A stretch of 64,000 nucleotides of DNA, from NCBI GenBank assembly GCA_963769605.1, contig CAVYML010000003.1:868001-932000 (forward strand), given 5' to 3'. This DNA comes from Fen-1254 sp963769605. GTDB taxonomy: Bacteria; Bacteroidota; Ignavibacteria; UBA10030. Position 1 is the first letter of the stretch, and the number at the start of each line of letters is the position of its first letter. The notes under the pieces are model-generated. The model saw only the letters and a program-made list of their open reading frames with translations, searched no databases and was not told the origin of the DNA. The position numbers were made by a program, and so were the translations under genes. Shown piece after piece: positions 34,972 through 43,111 of this stretch.

Positions 34972-35071
34972 AGTCCGCCTCGCAGATGGGCAATAAATCA
35001 TGCCGTGAAAAAAGCGATAAAAAAGCGATATAAGAAACCAATGATCTGTCCGGTAATGTGCGGGACTCTAC
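34968..35071. repeat. Long-range inverted repeat spanning the queG end
   Basis: GTAGAGTCC (34968-34976) overlaps the queG stop and is exactly complementary to GGACTCTAC (35063-35071), 86 nt further on. The spacer has no gene. Meaning unknown. Confidence 0.3.
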
Positions 35072-35169
35072 AAAATAAAAAGTGGATTATTAAAGTTGAC
35101 ATTTAATGTTATGAACATGAAAGCTCAAATTTAAAATATATTCCTCCGCAAAAAAAGAACTTATGTAAT

Positions 35170-35198
35170 TTGAACGGAAAATCTTTTCTGCTTATAAT
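35170..35198 (+). promoter_or_regulatory. Promoter of trxB
   Basis: TTGAAC (35170-35175), a 17-bp spacer and consensus TATAAT (35193-35198), 41 nt before the trxB ATG. Confidence 0.75.
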
Positions 35199-35238
35199 GG
35201 ATCATATTATAAGCACATAGTAAAAAACGGAAAATTCT

Positions 35239-36201
35239 ATGGAAACTAAAAATCATCGTAAACTCATAATTATCGGTTCCGGACCGGCCGGACTGACTGC
35301 GGGGATTTATGCAGGACGCGCCAACCTGCGCCCCTTGGTGTTTGAAGGACAACAGCCTGGCGGACAGCTTACAATTACAACCGATGTCGAAAATTATCCA
35401 GGTTTTCCGGATGGTGTGCAGGGACCCGAGTTGATGGAAATCCTGCGGCGGCAGGCGCAGCGTTTCGGAGCGGAACCGGTTTTTAAAACTGTCGAAGCGG
35501 TCGATCTCTCTCATCGGCCATTTGCAGTTACAGCAGACGATGAAAAATATACCGCCGAGGCGCTTATTATTGCAACCGGTGCTTCGGCGAAATGGCTAAA
35601 TATCCCTTCGGAAGGGGAATACAAAGGATACGGCGTTTCTGCGTGCGCTACGTGCGATGGATTCTTTTTCCGCAATCAGCATGTCGCTGTTGTCGGCGGC
35701 GGAGATACGGCTTTGGAAGAGGCATCGTATCTAACGAATCACGCTTCTCGTGTGACAATTATTCACCGCCGGAATGAACTCCGGGCATCAATAGCAATGC
35801 AGGAACGGGTGAAAAAAAATCCAAAAGTCGATTTCATTTGGGATTCAATTATACAGGAAATACTCGGAACGAAAGACAGTGCACCAAAGAAGATGGCCGG
35901 ATTGAAGCTGAAAAATTTAAAGACGGGAGATGTAACCGATTTTCATTGCGATGGCCTTTTTCTCGGTATCGGGCATGAACCGAATACACATCTTTTCAAG
36001 GGCGTCTTGGAGATGGACAGCATTGGATATCTCAAAACCAAACCGTTTAGAACGGAAACGAATGTTCCCGGAGTATTTGCAGCCGGTGATGTTGCCGATT
36101 CGCGATATCGACAAGCAATTAGCGCCGCGGGAAGCGGATGCATGGCTTCGATCGATGCAGAACGTTTTTTGGCGGAAAACGAAAGTGCATCAGGGCATTA
36201 A
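35239..36201 (+). CDS. trxB: Thioredoxin reductase
   Basis: A flavoenzyme reducing thioredoxin with NADPH. The FAD motif is GSGPAGLTAGIYAGRA, the redox-active pair is in CATCDGFFF (Cys136 and Cys139), the NADPH motif is GGGDTALEEA, and the second FAD site is VFAAGDVADSRYRQA. At 320 residues it has normal length. It has its own promoter. Confidence 0.97.
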   Translation: METKNHRKLIIIGSGPAGLTAGIYAGRANLRPLVFEGQQPGGQLTITTDVENYPGFPDGVQGPELMEILRRQAQRFGAEPVFKTVEAVDLSHRPFAVTADDEKYTAEALIIATGASAKWLNIPSEGEYKGYGVSACATCDGFFFRNQHVAVVGGGDTALEEASYLTNHASRVTIIHRRNELRASIAMQERVKKNPKVDFIWDSIIQEILGTKDSAPKKMAGLKLKNLKTGDVTDFHCDGLFLGIGHEPNTHLFKGVLEMDSIGYLKTKPFRTETNVPGVFAAGDVADSRYRQAISAAGSGCMASIDAERFLAENESASGH

Positions 36202-36283
36202 AAATTTTCTCGTTTTCTTTGCATAAGTCTTTTCATGTGAAATTCGATCCCTAAAAGACCCTGAAGAATATCCTCATCTTTTA

Positions 36284-36312
36284 TTGACTTTCCGGCCTCT
36301 ATTTCATAATTT
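36284..36312 (+). promoter_or_regulatory. Promoter of sppA
   Basis: TTGACT (36284-36289), 17 bp, TAATTT (36307-36312). An in-frame TTG at 36284 is this -35 box and therefore cannot be the sppA start. Confidence 0.6.
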
Positions 36313-36355
36313 ATTGTCAGATAATAACTTAGAACATTATAGCCTGTACTTTCGT

Positions 36356-37258
36356 ATGTCAAAAACTGCTAAATGGATACTCGGGATTCTTGGTATCTTG
36401 ATTCTGTTGTTCGGACTTATCGCCCTATCCGTTGTTTCCTGGCTTTTTTCCGATGAGGAAGACACCTCAGTCTCGACATCCGGATCGAAAATTGCCGTTA
36501 TCGAATTGAAAGAAAAGATTACAGGTTCCGAAGATATCGTGAGGCAATTTAAGAAATACAGGGAAAATAATTCCGTAAAAGCGATAGTCTTTCGCGTGGA
36601 ATCTCCGGGCGGCGGGGTTGTGGCGAGTCAGGAAATATACGAAGAAGCAAAGAAAACGCGAGATGGCGGCAAGCCGGTTATTGTTTCTATGGGGTCCGAA
36701 GCTGCAAGCGGCGGATATTATGTTTCTTGCGGTGCGAGCAAGATAGTTGCCAATCCGGGAACGCTCACCGGCAGCATCGGGGTCATTATGGAGTTCTTGC
36801 ACTATCATGATTTGATGGCAAAGATCGGTCTCGATGAAACGACTATAAAAACGGGAAAATTAAAAGATGCAGGTTCGCCTTTTCGCAAAACCACGGTCGA
36901 AGAAAAAGCGTATTTCAAAATGCTCGTCGCGGATGTGTACGATCAATTTGTCGATGTGGTTGCAAAAGAACGAAAATTAGACCGGAAGTATGTCGAGAAA
37001 TACGCCGACGGCAGAGTCTTTACCGGCAGGCAGGCTGTCGAGCTTGGTTTTGTAGATACCCTGGGCACGATGGAAGATGCAGTCAATATTGCTGCGTTGT
37101 TGGGAGGCATCAAAGGTCGGCCCACCGTAGTAAAAGAGGTGAAACACAAATCTTTTATGGATCGAATTTTTGGCGATGCTGCATCGGATCTTTCGCAGTT
37201 GAAAAATGATTTTTTGCATCAGCCTGTTCTCCAGTACAAGTTTACATCTCCCAACTAA
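36356..37258 (+). CDS. sppA: Signal peptide peptidase SppA, S49 family
   Basis: A membrane-anchored serine protease that degrades cleaved signal peptides. ATG 36356 (MSKTAKWILGILG) leads into a single N-terminal membrane segment (residues about 7-29). The ClpP-like fold has VESPGGGVVASQEIYE, the nucleophile Ser118 in EAASGGYYVS and the general base Lys170 in TGKLKD. At 300 residues it is the short single-domain form. There is no strong SD. It lies 18 nt ahead of the HU gene. Confidence 0.94.
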   Translation: MSKTAKWILGILGILILLFGLIALSVVSWLFSDEEDTSVSTSGSKIAVIELKEKITGSEDIVRQFKKYRENNSVKAIVFRVESPGGGVVASQEIYEEAKKTRDGGKPVIVSMGSEAASGGYYVSCGASKIVANPGTLTGSIGVIMEFLHYHDLMAKIGLDETTIKTGKLKDAGSPFRKTTVEEKAYFKMLVADVYDQFVDVVAKERKLDRKYVEKYADGRVFTGRQAVELGFVDTLGTMEDAVNIAALLGGIKGRPTVVKEVKHKSFMDRIFGDAASDLSQLKNDFLHQPVLQYKFTSPN

Positions 37259-37276
37259 CAATGGCAAGGATACATT

Positions 37277-37570
37277 GTGACAAAAGCCGATATCGTTGAT
37301 GTTATAGCTTCCGCCACTGGCTTGACAAAAGTGGAAACCGAAGCCGTCGTAGATGGATTTATTTCCACCGTCATCAGTGCGATGAAGGAAGGGAAGAATA
37401 TTGAAATTCGAGGATTCGGAAGTTTTAAAGTAAAAAAACGTAAAGGACGGGTTGCGCGAAATCCTCGAACAGGTGCACAGGTTATGGTGGATGAGCATTA
37501 TGTGCCGATCTTTAAAGTCTCAAAAGAAATGAAACAAGTTGTCAATGAAAATTTGAAAAAAGGCGTCTGA
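37277..37570 (+). CDS. HU/IHF-family DNA-binding protein
   Basis: A nucleoid-associated protein that bends DNA. The start is GTG 37277. TKADIVDVIASATGLTK and GFGSFKVKKRKGRVARNPRTG (arm with the conserved RNP) are diagnostic. At 97 residues it has normal length. The sequence alone does not settle whether it is HU or an IHF subunit. The next gene starts after one base. Confidence 0.93.
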   Translation: MTKADIVDVIASATGLTKVETEAVVDGFISTVISAMKEGKNIEIRGFGSFKVKKRKGRVARNPRTGAQVMVDEHYVPIFKVSKEMKQVVNENLKKGV

Positions 37571-37571
37571 T

Positions 37572-38282
37572 ATGCCGGCTCTGAAACCAAAAATCACATG
37601 CGGCGGATGTGGAAATGATATCCTCTTTCTTGCTCCGCGATGTCCCGCATGCGGAGCAGATATCCAATGGCCGGTTGAAAATTCTTCGAAGCAAAAAATG
37701 CCATTGGCATCGTGGGGAGCTTCCGGGCAGATACGGGTAGTCATCGTTTTAGCCATAGCGGCAATCGGTATCATTCTCTATGAAGCGGGGATGGAGAAAC
37801 CGGCAGTATCGATGCAGCAAAGCTCCACCGCGGGGTCTCCGGGAATCGCGGTGCAAAACATAGAAGAAATCAAAGCGCTTGAGAAAACGATCGCCGAAAA
37901 TCCAAACGACAGTGAAAGCATACTGCGCATGGCGAATGTACTTCATGACAATCAAATGTTCGATAGAGCCATCGGATACTATCAGAGATATCTCGTGAAA
38001 AGACCGGAAGATGCCGATGCACGTGTGGATTTGGGAATTTGTTATAAAGAAACCGGCAATCTTGAAAAAGCCCGAAAAGAAATGACGGCGGCATTGCATG
38101 ACAATCCGACGCATTTGCTTGCACATTTCAATCTCGGCATTGTCGCCCTCGCAGAAGGCAATGTGCAGGAATCGAACGAATGGTTTGAAAAAACAGCGGC
38201 TCTTGGACCGGGTACCGAAGTCGGCCAAAGAGCCCAACAGATGTTAAATCAACATAATCAACAATCACTTCAAAAGAACTAA
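37572..38282 (+). CDS. Zinc-ribbon, single-TM, TPR protein
   Basis: A 236-residue protein built from an N-terminal zinc ribbon (C10, C13, C24, C27: CGGCG and CPACG), one membrane helix (about 53-71) and three TPR units (about 95-225, such as AIGYYQRYLVKRPEDADARVDLG). The TPR part would face the periplasm if the ribbon is cytoplasmic. Function unknown; TPR proteins of this form often scaffold envelope complexes. It is tightly linked to the HU gene (1 nt) and 16 nt ahead of the small basic gene. Confidence 0.8.
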   Translation: MPALKPKITCGGCGNDILFLAPRCPACGADIQWPVENSSKQKMPLASWGASGQIRVVIVLAIAAIGIILYEAGMEKPAVSMQQSSTAGSPGIAVQNIEEIKALEKTIAENPNDSESILRMANVLHDNQMFDRAIGYYQRYLVKRPEDADARVDLGICYKETGNLEKARKEMTAALHDNPTHLLAHFNLGIVALAEGNVQESNEWFEKTAALGPGTEVGQRAQQMLNQHNQQSLQKN

Positions 38283-38298
38283 AGAAAGGAAACGCCGT

Positions 38299-38394
38299 AT
38301 GCCGTGTGGTCGGAAACGTAAGCGCCACAAAATGGCGACGCACAAGCGAAAAAAACGCTTGCGGAAAATGCGTCATAAGAAGAAGATCCGTTAG
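38299..38394 (+). CDS. 31-residue basic protein, AURKAIP1/COX24 (bS22/mS38-like)
   Basis: The 31-codon frame encodes MPCGRKRKRHKMATHKRKKR and a further 11 residues, over half Lys, Arg or His. The pattern KRKRHKMxxHKRKKRLRKxRHKK matches the short AURKAIP1/COX24 family known as small-subunit ribosomal proteins of mitochondria (mS38) and some bacteria. AAAGGA at 38285-38290 provides the SD. The assignment rests on pattern recall and is likely but unverified. Confidence 0.75.
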   Translation: MPCGRKRKRHKMATHKRKKRLRKMRHKKKIR

Positions 38395-38411
38395 GTGCGA
38401 TCTTGAACATC

Positions 38412-38448
38412 GTTGAGCCTGTCGCTTCTCAAAGCGGCAGGCCTCGAC
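38412..38448 (+). terminator. Stem-loop after the small basic gene
   Basis: GTTGA-GCCTGTCGCTT (38412-38427) pairs with AAGCGGCAGGC-C-TCGAC (38432-38448), with one bulge, two wobbles and a 4-nt loop. There is no U-tract, so it may be an RNA-stabilising or Rho-type element. Confidence 0.5.
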
Positions 38449-38534
38449 AGTGCGCAAAATTGTCCTGAAAAATGTTATTGGAAAGATTATTTTCTAAAAA
38501 TTAATTTATGCATTGAATTATAATGGAGGTTTGT

Positions 38535-38861
38535 ATGGCACAGGAAAATGACAGCATGGCGAAAGGCCTGATCGTAGGCTTCGTTGCGGGAAGCATTATC
38601 GGTGCGGCGATGGCATTGCTGTATGCACCGAAATCCGGAAAGGAATTGCGGGCAGATCTGCGTGAAAAAACCGGAGATATAGTCGAAGACGCACAGGAAT
38701 ATATTTCGCGTGCAAAATCCAAGGCAGTTGATATTATCAACGAAAGCAAGGCGAAAGCTTCCACGTTGGTCGACGATGCGCGCCGGCGCGCAGACTCTCT
38801 TCTGGGAGATGCCGAACGCATTATGAACGACGCTCGCAGCAAGGGTGAGCGAAATGCATAA
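38535..38861 (+). CDS. YtxH-domain membrane protein
   Basis: A 108-residue protein with a glycine-rich membrane helix (about 9-29, GLIVGFVAGSIIGAAMALLYAP) followed by PKSGKELRADLREKTGD, the YtxH signature, and a long charged helix. ATG 38535 with GGAGG (38526-38530) is preferred over ATG 38523. YtxH proteins are linked to general stress, but no biochemical role is known. The next gene, DUF948-like, is the common partner. Confidence 0.88.
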   Translation: MAQENDSMAKGLIVGFVAGSIIGAAMALLYAPKSGKELRADLREKTGDIVEDAQEYISRAKSKAVDIINESKAKASTLVDDARRRADSLLGDAERIMNDARSKGERNA

Positions 38862-38906
38862 CCATAGTTTCCTCATCAATCACAACTCATTGAGAAGGGA
38901 ATCTGA

Positions 38907-39290
38907 GTGGAAACATTAGTCGAGTTATCAAAAATAGCAGCTCTCTTAAGTGCTTCGGCACTCTGCATCTATCTCATTGTCGTCCTGATACGTCTGAAAG
39001 CGGTTCTCGAAACAATTCAGCATGAAATCGTGGAATTGAACAAATATCTAAAACCTGTACTGGAAAATCTTGCAATCATTTCCGACAAGATGCGCGCCAT
39101 TGCATCGAAAATTGACGATCAAGTTAATATGATCAACGGTGTGTTCGTCGCATTCCGCCGCATCTCGGACAATATCGTCCGCTTTGAGGGAAATATTCAG
39201 GATATCCTGGAAAAACCGTTTTCACAGATCGGTTTGATGCTGAGTACAATTTTCAGCCGCTTCGGATCTTTTTTCGGCTCGAAAAGCTGA
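38907..39290 (+). CDS. DUF948-like membrane protein
   Basis: A 127-residue protein: N-terminal membrane helix (about 7-27), then a coiled coil (ETIQHEIVELNKYLKPVLENL, NISDKM-like repeats), the pattern of DUF948. The start is GTG 38907 behind AAGGGAA. It sits directly after the YtxH gene, a pairing also seen in Firmicutes, which suggests a shared envelope role. Confidence 0.75.
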   Translation: METLVELSKIAALLSASALCIYLIVVLIRLKAVLETIQHEIVELNKYLKPVLENLAIISDKMRAIASKIDDQVNMINGVFVAFRRISDNIVRFEGNIQDILEKPFSQIGLMLSTIFSRFGSFFGSKS

Positions 39291-39355
39291 TAAAGATCTT
39301 CAGTTGTACAGGAGGCGCATTCTCATAACAAGTTTTTCTCAAAGGAGAAAGTCCA

Positions 39356-41464
39356 TTGTCAAAAACCATAGCAAAAGAATATTCTGTTGATAAGATTCGC
39401 AATATAACACTCATCGGTCACGGAGGCTCGGGGAAAACCACGCTGACCGAGTCGTTGTTGTTTGTTTCCGGAACCGCAGCGCGGATGGGACGCGTTGAAG
39501 ACGGTTCAACGATCTCCGACTATCATGCGGATGAAATTGAACGAAAAATTTCCATCAATGCAGCGCTGCTGCATACGGATTGGCAGGGAACGAAAATCAA
39601 TATTCTTGATACTCCGGGATATTCCGATTTCACGGGAGAGGTCGTGTCTTCGCTGCATGTTGCCGACCTCGCCATCGTCGTGCTCAAATCGGTCGAAGGA
39701 GTGGAAGTCGGTTCGGAAATTGTTTGGAATAACGCCAAAAATTTGAACATTCCGACGATGATCGACATCAATAAACTCGATAATGAAAACGCCGATTTTG
39801 ACCGGGTCGTTGAAACTGCAAAAGAACGTTTCGGTCATGATGTCGTCGCTGCGCAATTTCCCGTCAATCAGGGATCGGCATTCGACAGCGTGGTCGACCT
39901 CATAAAGATGAAGCTGTTGAAATTCGATAGGGACAGCAGCGGAAAGTTAAGCGAAAATGAAATTCCGGGCGATTTAAAGCAGAAAGCAGATCAACTCCAT
40001 GAAGAACTGATCGAAAAAATTGCCGAAACAGACGAAGCCCTGATGAATAAATTCTTCGAGGCGGGAACGCTGGATGAGAACGATCTCAGCATCGGATTGC
40101 GTTCGGCTCTTCTACAGCGAAAAATATTTCCTATTTTTTGCAGCGCATCGACAACAGGCATAGGCGTCGTTCCGCTGTTGAATTTTTTCGTTGCGTATGC
40201 GCCGTCGCCGAAGGACCGAGGCGCCGTAAAAGCAATAAGCGGTCAGGAGAAAAAAGAAATAAGCCTGGAACCCAACCCGTCGAAAGAACCGTCGCTGTTT
40301 GTCTTTAAAACGGTATCAGAAGAACACGTCGGTGAACTTTCTTTTTTTCGCGTCTACACCGGCATTATAACGCCGGGACTCGATTTGCAGAATCAAACGA
40401 ATGGAAAAGCGGAGCGCCTCGGACAGATCTTTGTTATGAACGGCAAAGAACGGCAGGAAGTCGCAAGACTCGTTGCGGGAGACATCGGCGCAGTTGTAAA
40501 ATTGAAGGATACGCATACGAACAATACGCTTACCGGGCGTACACTTGCAGTCGATTATCCGCCGATACTATTCCCGGAACCGGTCATTCGCATGGCTATC
40601 AAATCGAAGGTCAAAGGCGAGGAAGATAGAATAGCCAACGGTCTGCATTCTCTCCATGAAGAAGACCCGACCTTTCTTGTCACTGTCGATGGGAAGCTCA
40701 GCCAGACGATTATTGCGGGTCAGGGTGAATTGCATTTGCTGATCGTGACAAAACGGTTGAAGCAAAAATACGGTGTCGAAGTTGATCTTTTCGAACCGAA
40801 AATTCCGTACAAAGAAGCTATCCGAGCCGTTGTTGAGGATTCCGAATATAAACATAAGAAACAGACGGGAGGCCGCGGCCAGTACGGTCATGTACATCTG
40901 AAAATCGAACCCCTGCCGCGCGGCGGCGGATTTGAATTTGAAGATGCCGTCGTCGGCGGTGTCGTGCCAGGTCGGTTCATTCCGGCTGTGGAAAAAGGCG
41001 TTATCGAAACCATGCAAAAAGGGGTTATCGCCGGCTACGAAGTGGTCGATGTAAAGGTTACCATATTCGACGGTACCTATCATGCAGTGGATTCGGATGA
41101 ACATTCATTTAAGATGGCCGGCACGATGGCCTTCAAAAAAGGTATTCTGGAAGCCAAGCCGATTCTCCTGGAACCGATCAACGAAATCGAAGTTACCGTT
41201 CCGGAAGAATTTATGGGCGACGTTATGGGCGACCTTTCGGGACGCCGCGGGAAAATTCAGGGCATGGAAGCCGAAGGTTATTTCCAAAAGGTCAAAGCGC
41301 TCGTTCCGATGTCGGAAATTCATAAATACTCCACTATTCTTCGTTCCATGACGCAAGGACGCGGTGTTTTTAAAACGAAGTTCTCGCATTATGATGAAAT
41401 GCCGAGAGAAACGGCGGAGAAAGTCATCGAGGCTCACGGAAAACTTAAAGAAGCAGAAGAATAA
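39356..41464 (+). CDS. EF-G-like GTPase (EF-G2 type)
   Basis: A divergent EF-G paralogue of 702 residues with all five EF-G domains. The start is TTG 39356 behind AAAGGAG. P-loop GHGGSGKTTLTE replaces AHIDAGKTT, and the switch II motif is DTPGYSDF: the histidine that activates water in EF-G is a tyrosine. G4 reads INKLD. Domain IV and the C-terminus (GRRGKIQGM, RSMTQGRGVFKTKFSHYDEMP) are well kept. The Tyr form is typical of the EF-G-like/EF-G2 family, whose role is poorly known. The neighbours (YtxH, DUF948) give no clear hint. Confidence 0.9.
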   Translation: MSKTIAKEYSVDKIRNITLIGHGGSGKTTLTESLLFVSGTAARMGRVEDGSTISDYHADEIERKISINAALLHTDWQGTKINILDTPGYSDFTGEVVSSLHVADLAIVVLKSVEGVEVGSEIVWNNAKNLNIPTMIDINKLDNENADFDRVVETAKERFGHDVVAAQFPVNQGSAFDSVVDLIKMKLLKFDRDSSGKLSENEIPGDLKQKADQLHEELIEKIAETDEALMNKFFEAGTLDENDLSIGLRSALLQRKIFPIFCSASTTGIGVVPLLNFFVAYAPSPKDRGAVKAISGQEKKEISLEPNPSKEPSLFVFKTVSEEHVGELSFFRVYTGIITPGLDLQNQTNGKAERLGQIFVMNGKERQEVARLVAGDIGAVVKLKDTHTNNTLTGRTLAVDYPPILFPEPVIRMAIKSKVKGEEDRIANGLHSLHEEDPTFLVTVDGKLSQTIIAGQGELHLLIVTKRLKQKYGVEVDLFEPKIPYKEAIRAVVEDSEYKHKKQTGGRGQYGHVHLKIEPLPRGGGFEFEDAVVGGVVPGRFIPAVEKGVIETMQKGVIAGYEVVDVKVTIFDGTYHAVDSDEHSFKMAGTMAFKKGILEAKPILLEPINEIEVTVPEEFMGDVMGDLSGRRGKIQGMEAEGYFQKVKALVPMSEIHKYSTILRSMTQGRGVFKTKFSHYDEMPRETAEKVIEAHGKLKEAEE

Positions 41465-41486
41465 AATATTGCCGTATGGTAAAGAA

Positions 41487-41512
41487 CAACGCCCTGCACA
41501 TGCGGGGCGTTG
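41487..41512 (+). terminator. Weak terminator after the EF-G-like gene
   Basis: CAACGCCC (41487-41494) pairs with GGGCGTTG (41505-41512). No clear T-run follows. The rest of the 300-nt gap up to asnS holds only the asnS promoter. Confidence 0.45.
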
Positions 41513-41698
41513 CTGTTATACGAACTGCAAGCGTCGAACCTGAGAAGAGAAAAAGTCGAAGGAAGGTTTTTTTCGGTGTGGAATCTTGTATGCCGGGGAA
41601 AAGGATTCCGGTGTTCGGCGTAAAATTCCGGAAGAGTATGATCCACAGAAAAAGTGAGCACGGCGATGAGCCGCGGAGAACTTCCTGTTTGTATTTAT

Positions 41699-41727
41699 TT
41701 GGACAAATGTAAATTCTTCGATATATT
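41699..41727 (+). promoter_or_regulatory. Promoter of asnS
   Basis: TTGGAC (41699-41704), 17 bp, TATATT (41722-41727), 38 nt before the asnS ATG. The open frame that extends upstream of asnS covers this promoter, which supports the later start. Confidence 0.6.
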
Positions 41728-41764
41728 TTCTCAATTTAATTTGTTCTCATTCGAGAGATTGATT

Positions 41765-43063
41765 ATGGAAAAAACGTACATTCAGGATTTACACCGGCAC
41801 GCCGGCGAAGAAGTCCAGCTCCAAGGCTGGGTGTATAATAAAAGATCCAGCGGCAAGGTAAAGTTTATCATTCTCCGGGACGGTACCGGCCTCGTGCAGG
41901 GCGTAATGGTCAAAGGTCAGGTTCCCGATTCGCTCATCGAACAATTCGAGACGTTGACACAGGAATCTTCACTGTCGATCAAAGGAAAAATCCGCAAAGA
42001 TGAACGCGCACCCGGCGGGTATGAGCTGGAGCTTACGGATATTCCGCATATCTATAACATCGCCCATGAATATCCCATTACTCCAAAGGAACATGGAATA
42101 GAATTTCTTGCCGACCGGCGGCATTTGTGGCTCCGTTCCTCGCGTCAGCACGCCATCATGCGCGTGCGCCACCGTATTATCAAAGCGATCCGGGACTTCT
42201 TCGATCATCGCGGCTTTACGTTGATTGACTCTCCTATTCTGACTCCGGCTGCTTGCGAGGGAACCTCGACGCTTTTCGAGACCGATTACTTCGATCTCGG
42301 CAAGGCATATCTTTCCCAGTCAGGCCAGCTCTACGCTGAAGCCGCTGCGATGGCGTTCGGAAAAACATATTGCTTCGGACCAACCTTCCGGGCCGAGAAG
42401 TCGAAGACGCGCCGTCACCTGACGGAATTCTGGATGGTGGAACCGGAAGTAGCTTTTAATGATCTTAATGACGACATGGATCTTGCGGAAGAATTTCTGG
42501 AATATATTGTCCAGACGGTTCTTCAGGATTGCGGCCCGGAATTGAAAGTGCTGGAACGGGACACGGCAAAACTGCAGAATGTCAAAAAACCATTCCCGCG
42601 CATTACGTACGATGAAGCTGTTAAAATTTTACACGACAAAGGTTTGCCGTTCGAGTGGGGAAGCGATCTCGGCGGCACAGACGAAACGGTGGTGTCGGAA
42701 CAATTCGACCGCCCGGTCATGGTGCACAGGTATCCCTCAGAAGTTAAAGCTTTTTATATGAAACGCGATCCGCAAAATCCGAAATTAGCCCTTGCCGTCG
42801 ATGTGCTCGCTCCGGAAGGATATGGAGAAATCATCGGCGGAAGTCAAAGGGAAGACGATCTGGATACGCTTCTGGCGCGGATTAAAGAACATCACCTGCC
42901 GGAGGCTGCATTCGAGTGGTACATCGATCTCCGTCGGTTCGGGTCTGTTCCGCATGCCGGATTCGGACTCGGCGTGGAGCGAACGGTTTCATGGATCTGC
43001 GGACTTGAACATGTTCGTGAAACGTCCCCGTTTCCGCGTATGATCTATCGTCTGACGCCGTAA
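41765..43063 (+). CDS. asnS: Asparaginyl-tRNA synthetase
   Basis: A class IIb synthetase charging tRNA-Asn. ATG 41765 (MEKTYIQDL) is chosen; the N-terminal OB fold (VQLQGWVYNKRSSGKVKF) binds the anticodon. Class II motif 2 is FRAEKSKTRRHLTEFWMVEPE, which is AsnRS rather than AspRS. Motif 3 is GFGLGVERTVSWICGL. At 432 residues it has normal length. A direct AsnRS means the indirect Asp-to-Asn amidation route is not required for Asn. Confidence 0.96.
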   Translation: MEKTYIQDLHRHAGEEVQLQGWVYNKRSSGKVKFIILRDGTGLVQGVMVKGQVPDSLIEQFETLTQESSLSIKGKIRKDERAPGGYELELTDIPHIYNIAHEYPITPKEHGIEFLADRRHLWLRSSRQHAIMRVRHRIIKAIRDFFDHRGFTLIDSPILTPAACEGTSTLFETDYFDLGKAYLSQSGQLYAEAAAMAFGKTYCFGPTFRAEKSKTRRHLTEFWMVEPEVAFNDLNDDMDLAEEFLEYIVQTVLQDCGPELKVLERDTAKLQNVKKPFPRITYDEAVKILHDKGLPFEWGSDLGGTDETVVSEQFDRPVMVHRYPSEVKAFYMKRDPQNPKLALAVDVLAPEGYGEIIGGSQREDDLDTLLARIKEHHLPEAAFEWYIDLRRFGSVPHAGFGLGVERTVSWICGLEHVRETSPFPRMIYRLTP

Positions 43064-43111
43064 AGTAACGTAGAATAAATAGCAAAGAACGAAATTCATC
43101 AAAAGGTTACG

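Noticed and set aside
36284..36355. N-terminal extension of sppA from TTG 36284
   Set aside because: The TTG is the -35 box of the promoter and the extension would precede the transcription start.
41476..41712. 78-codon open frame before asnS
   Set aside because: It spans a terminator hairpin and the asnS promoter and has no SD or protein-like pattern.
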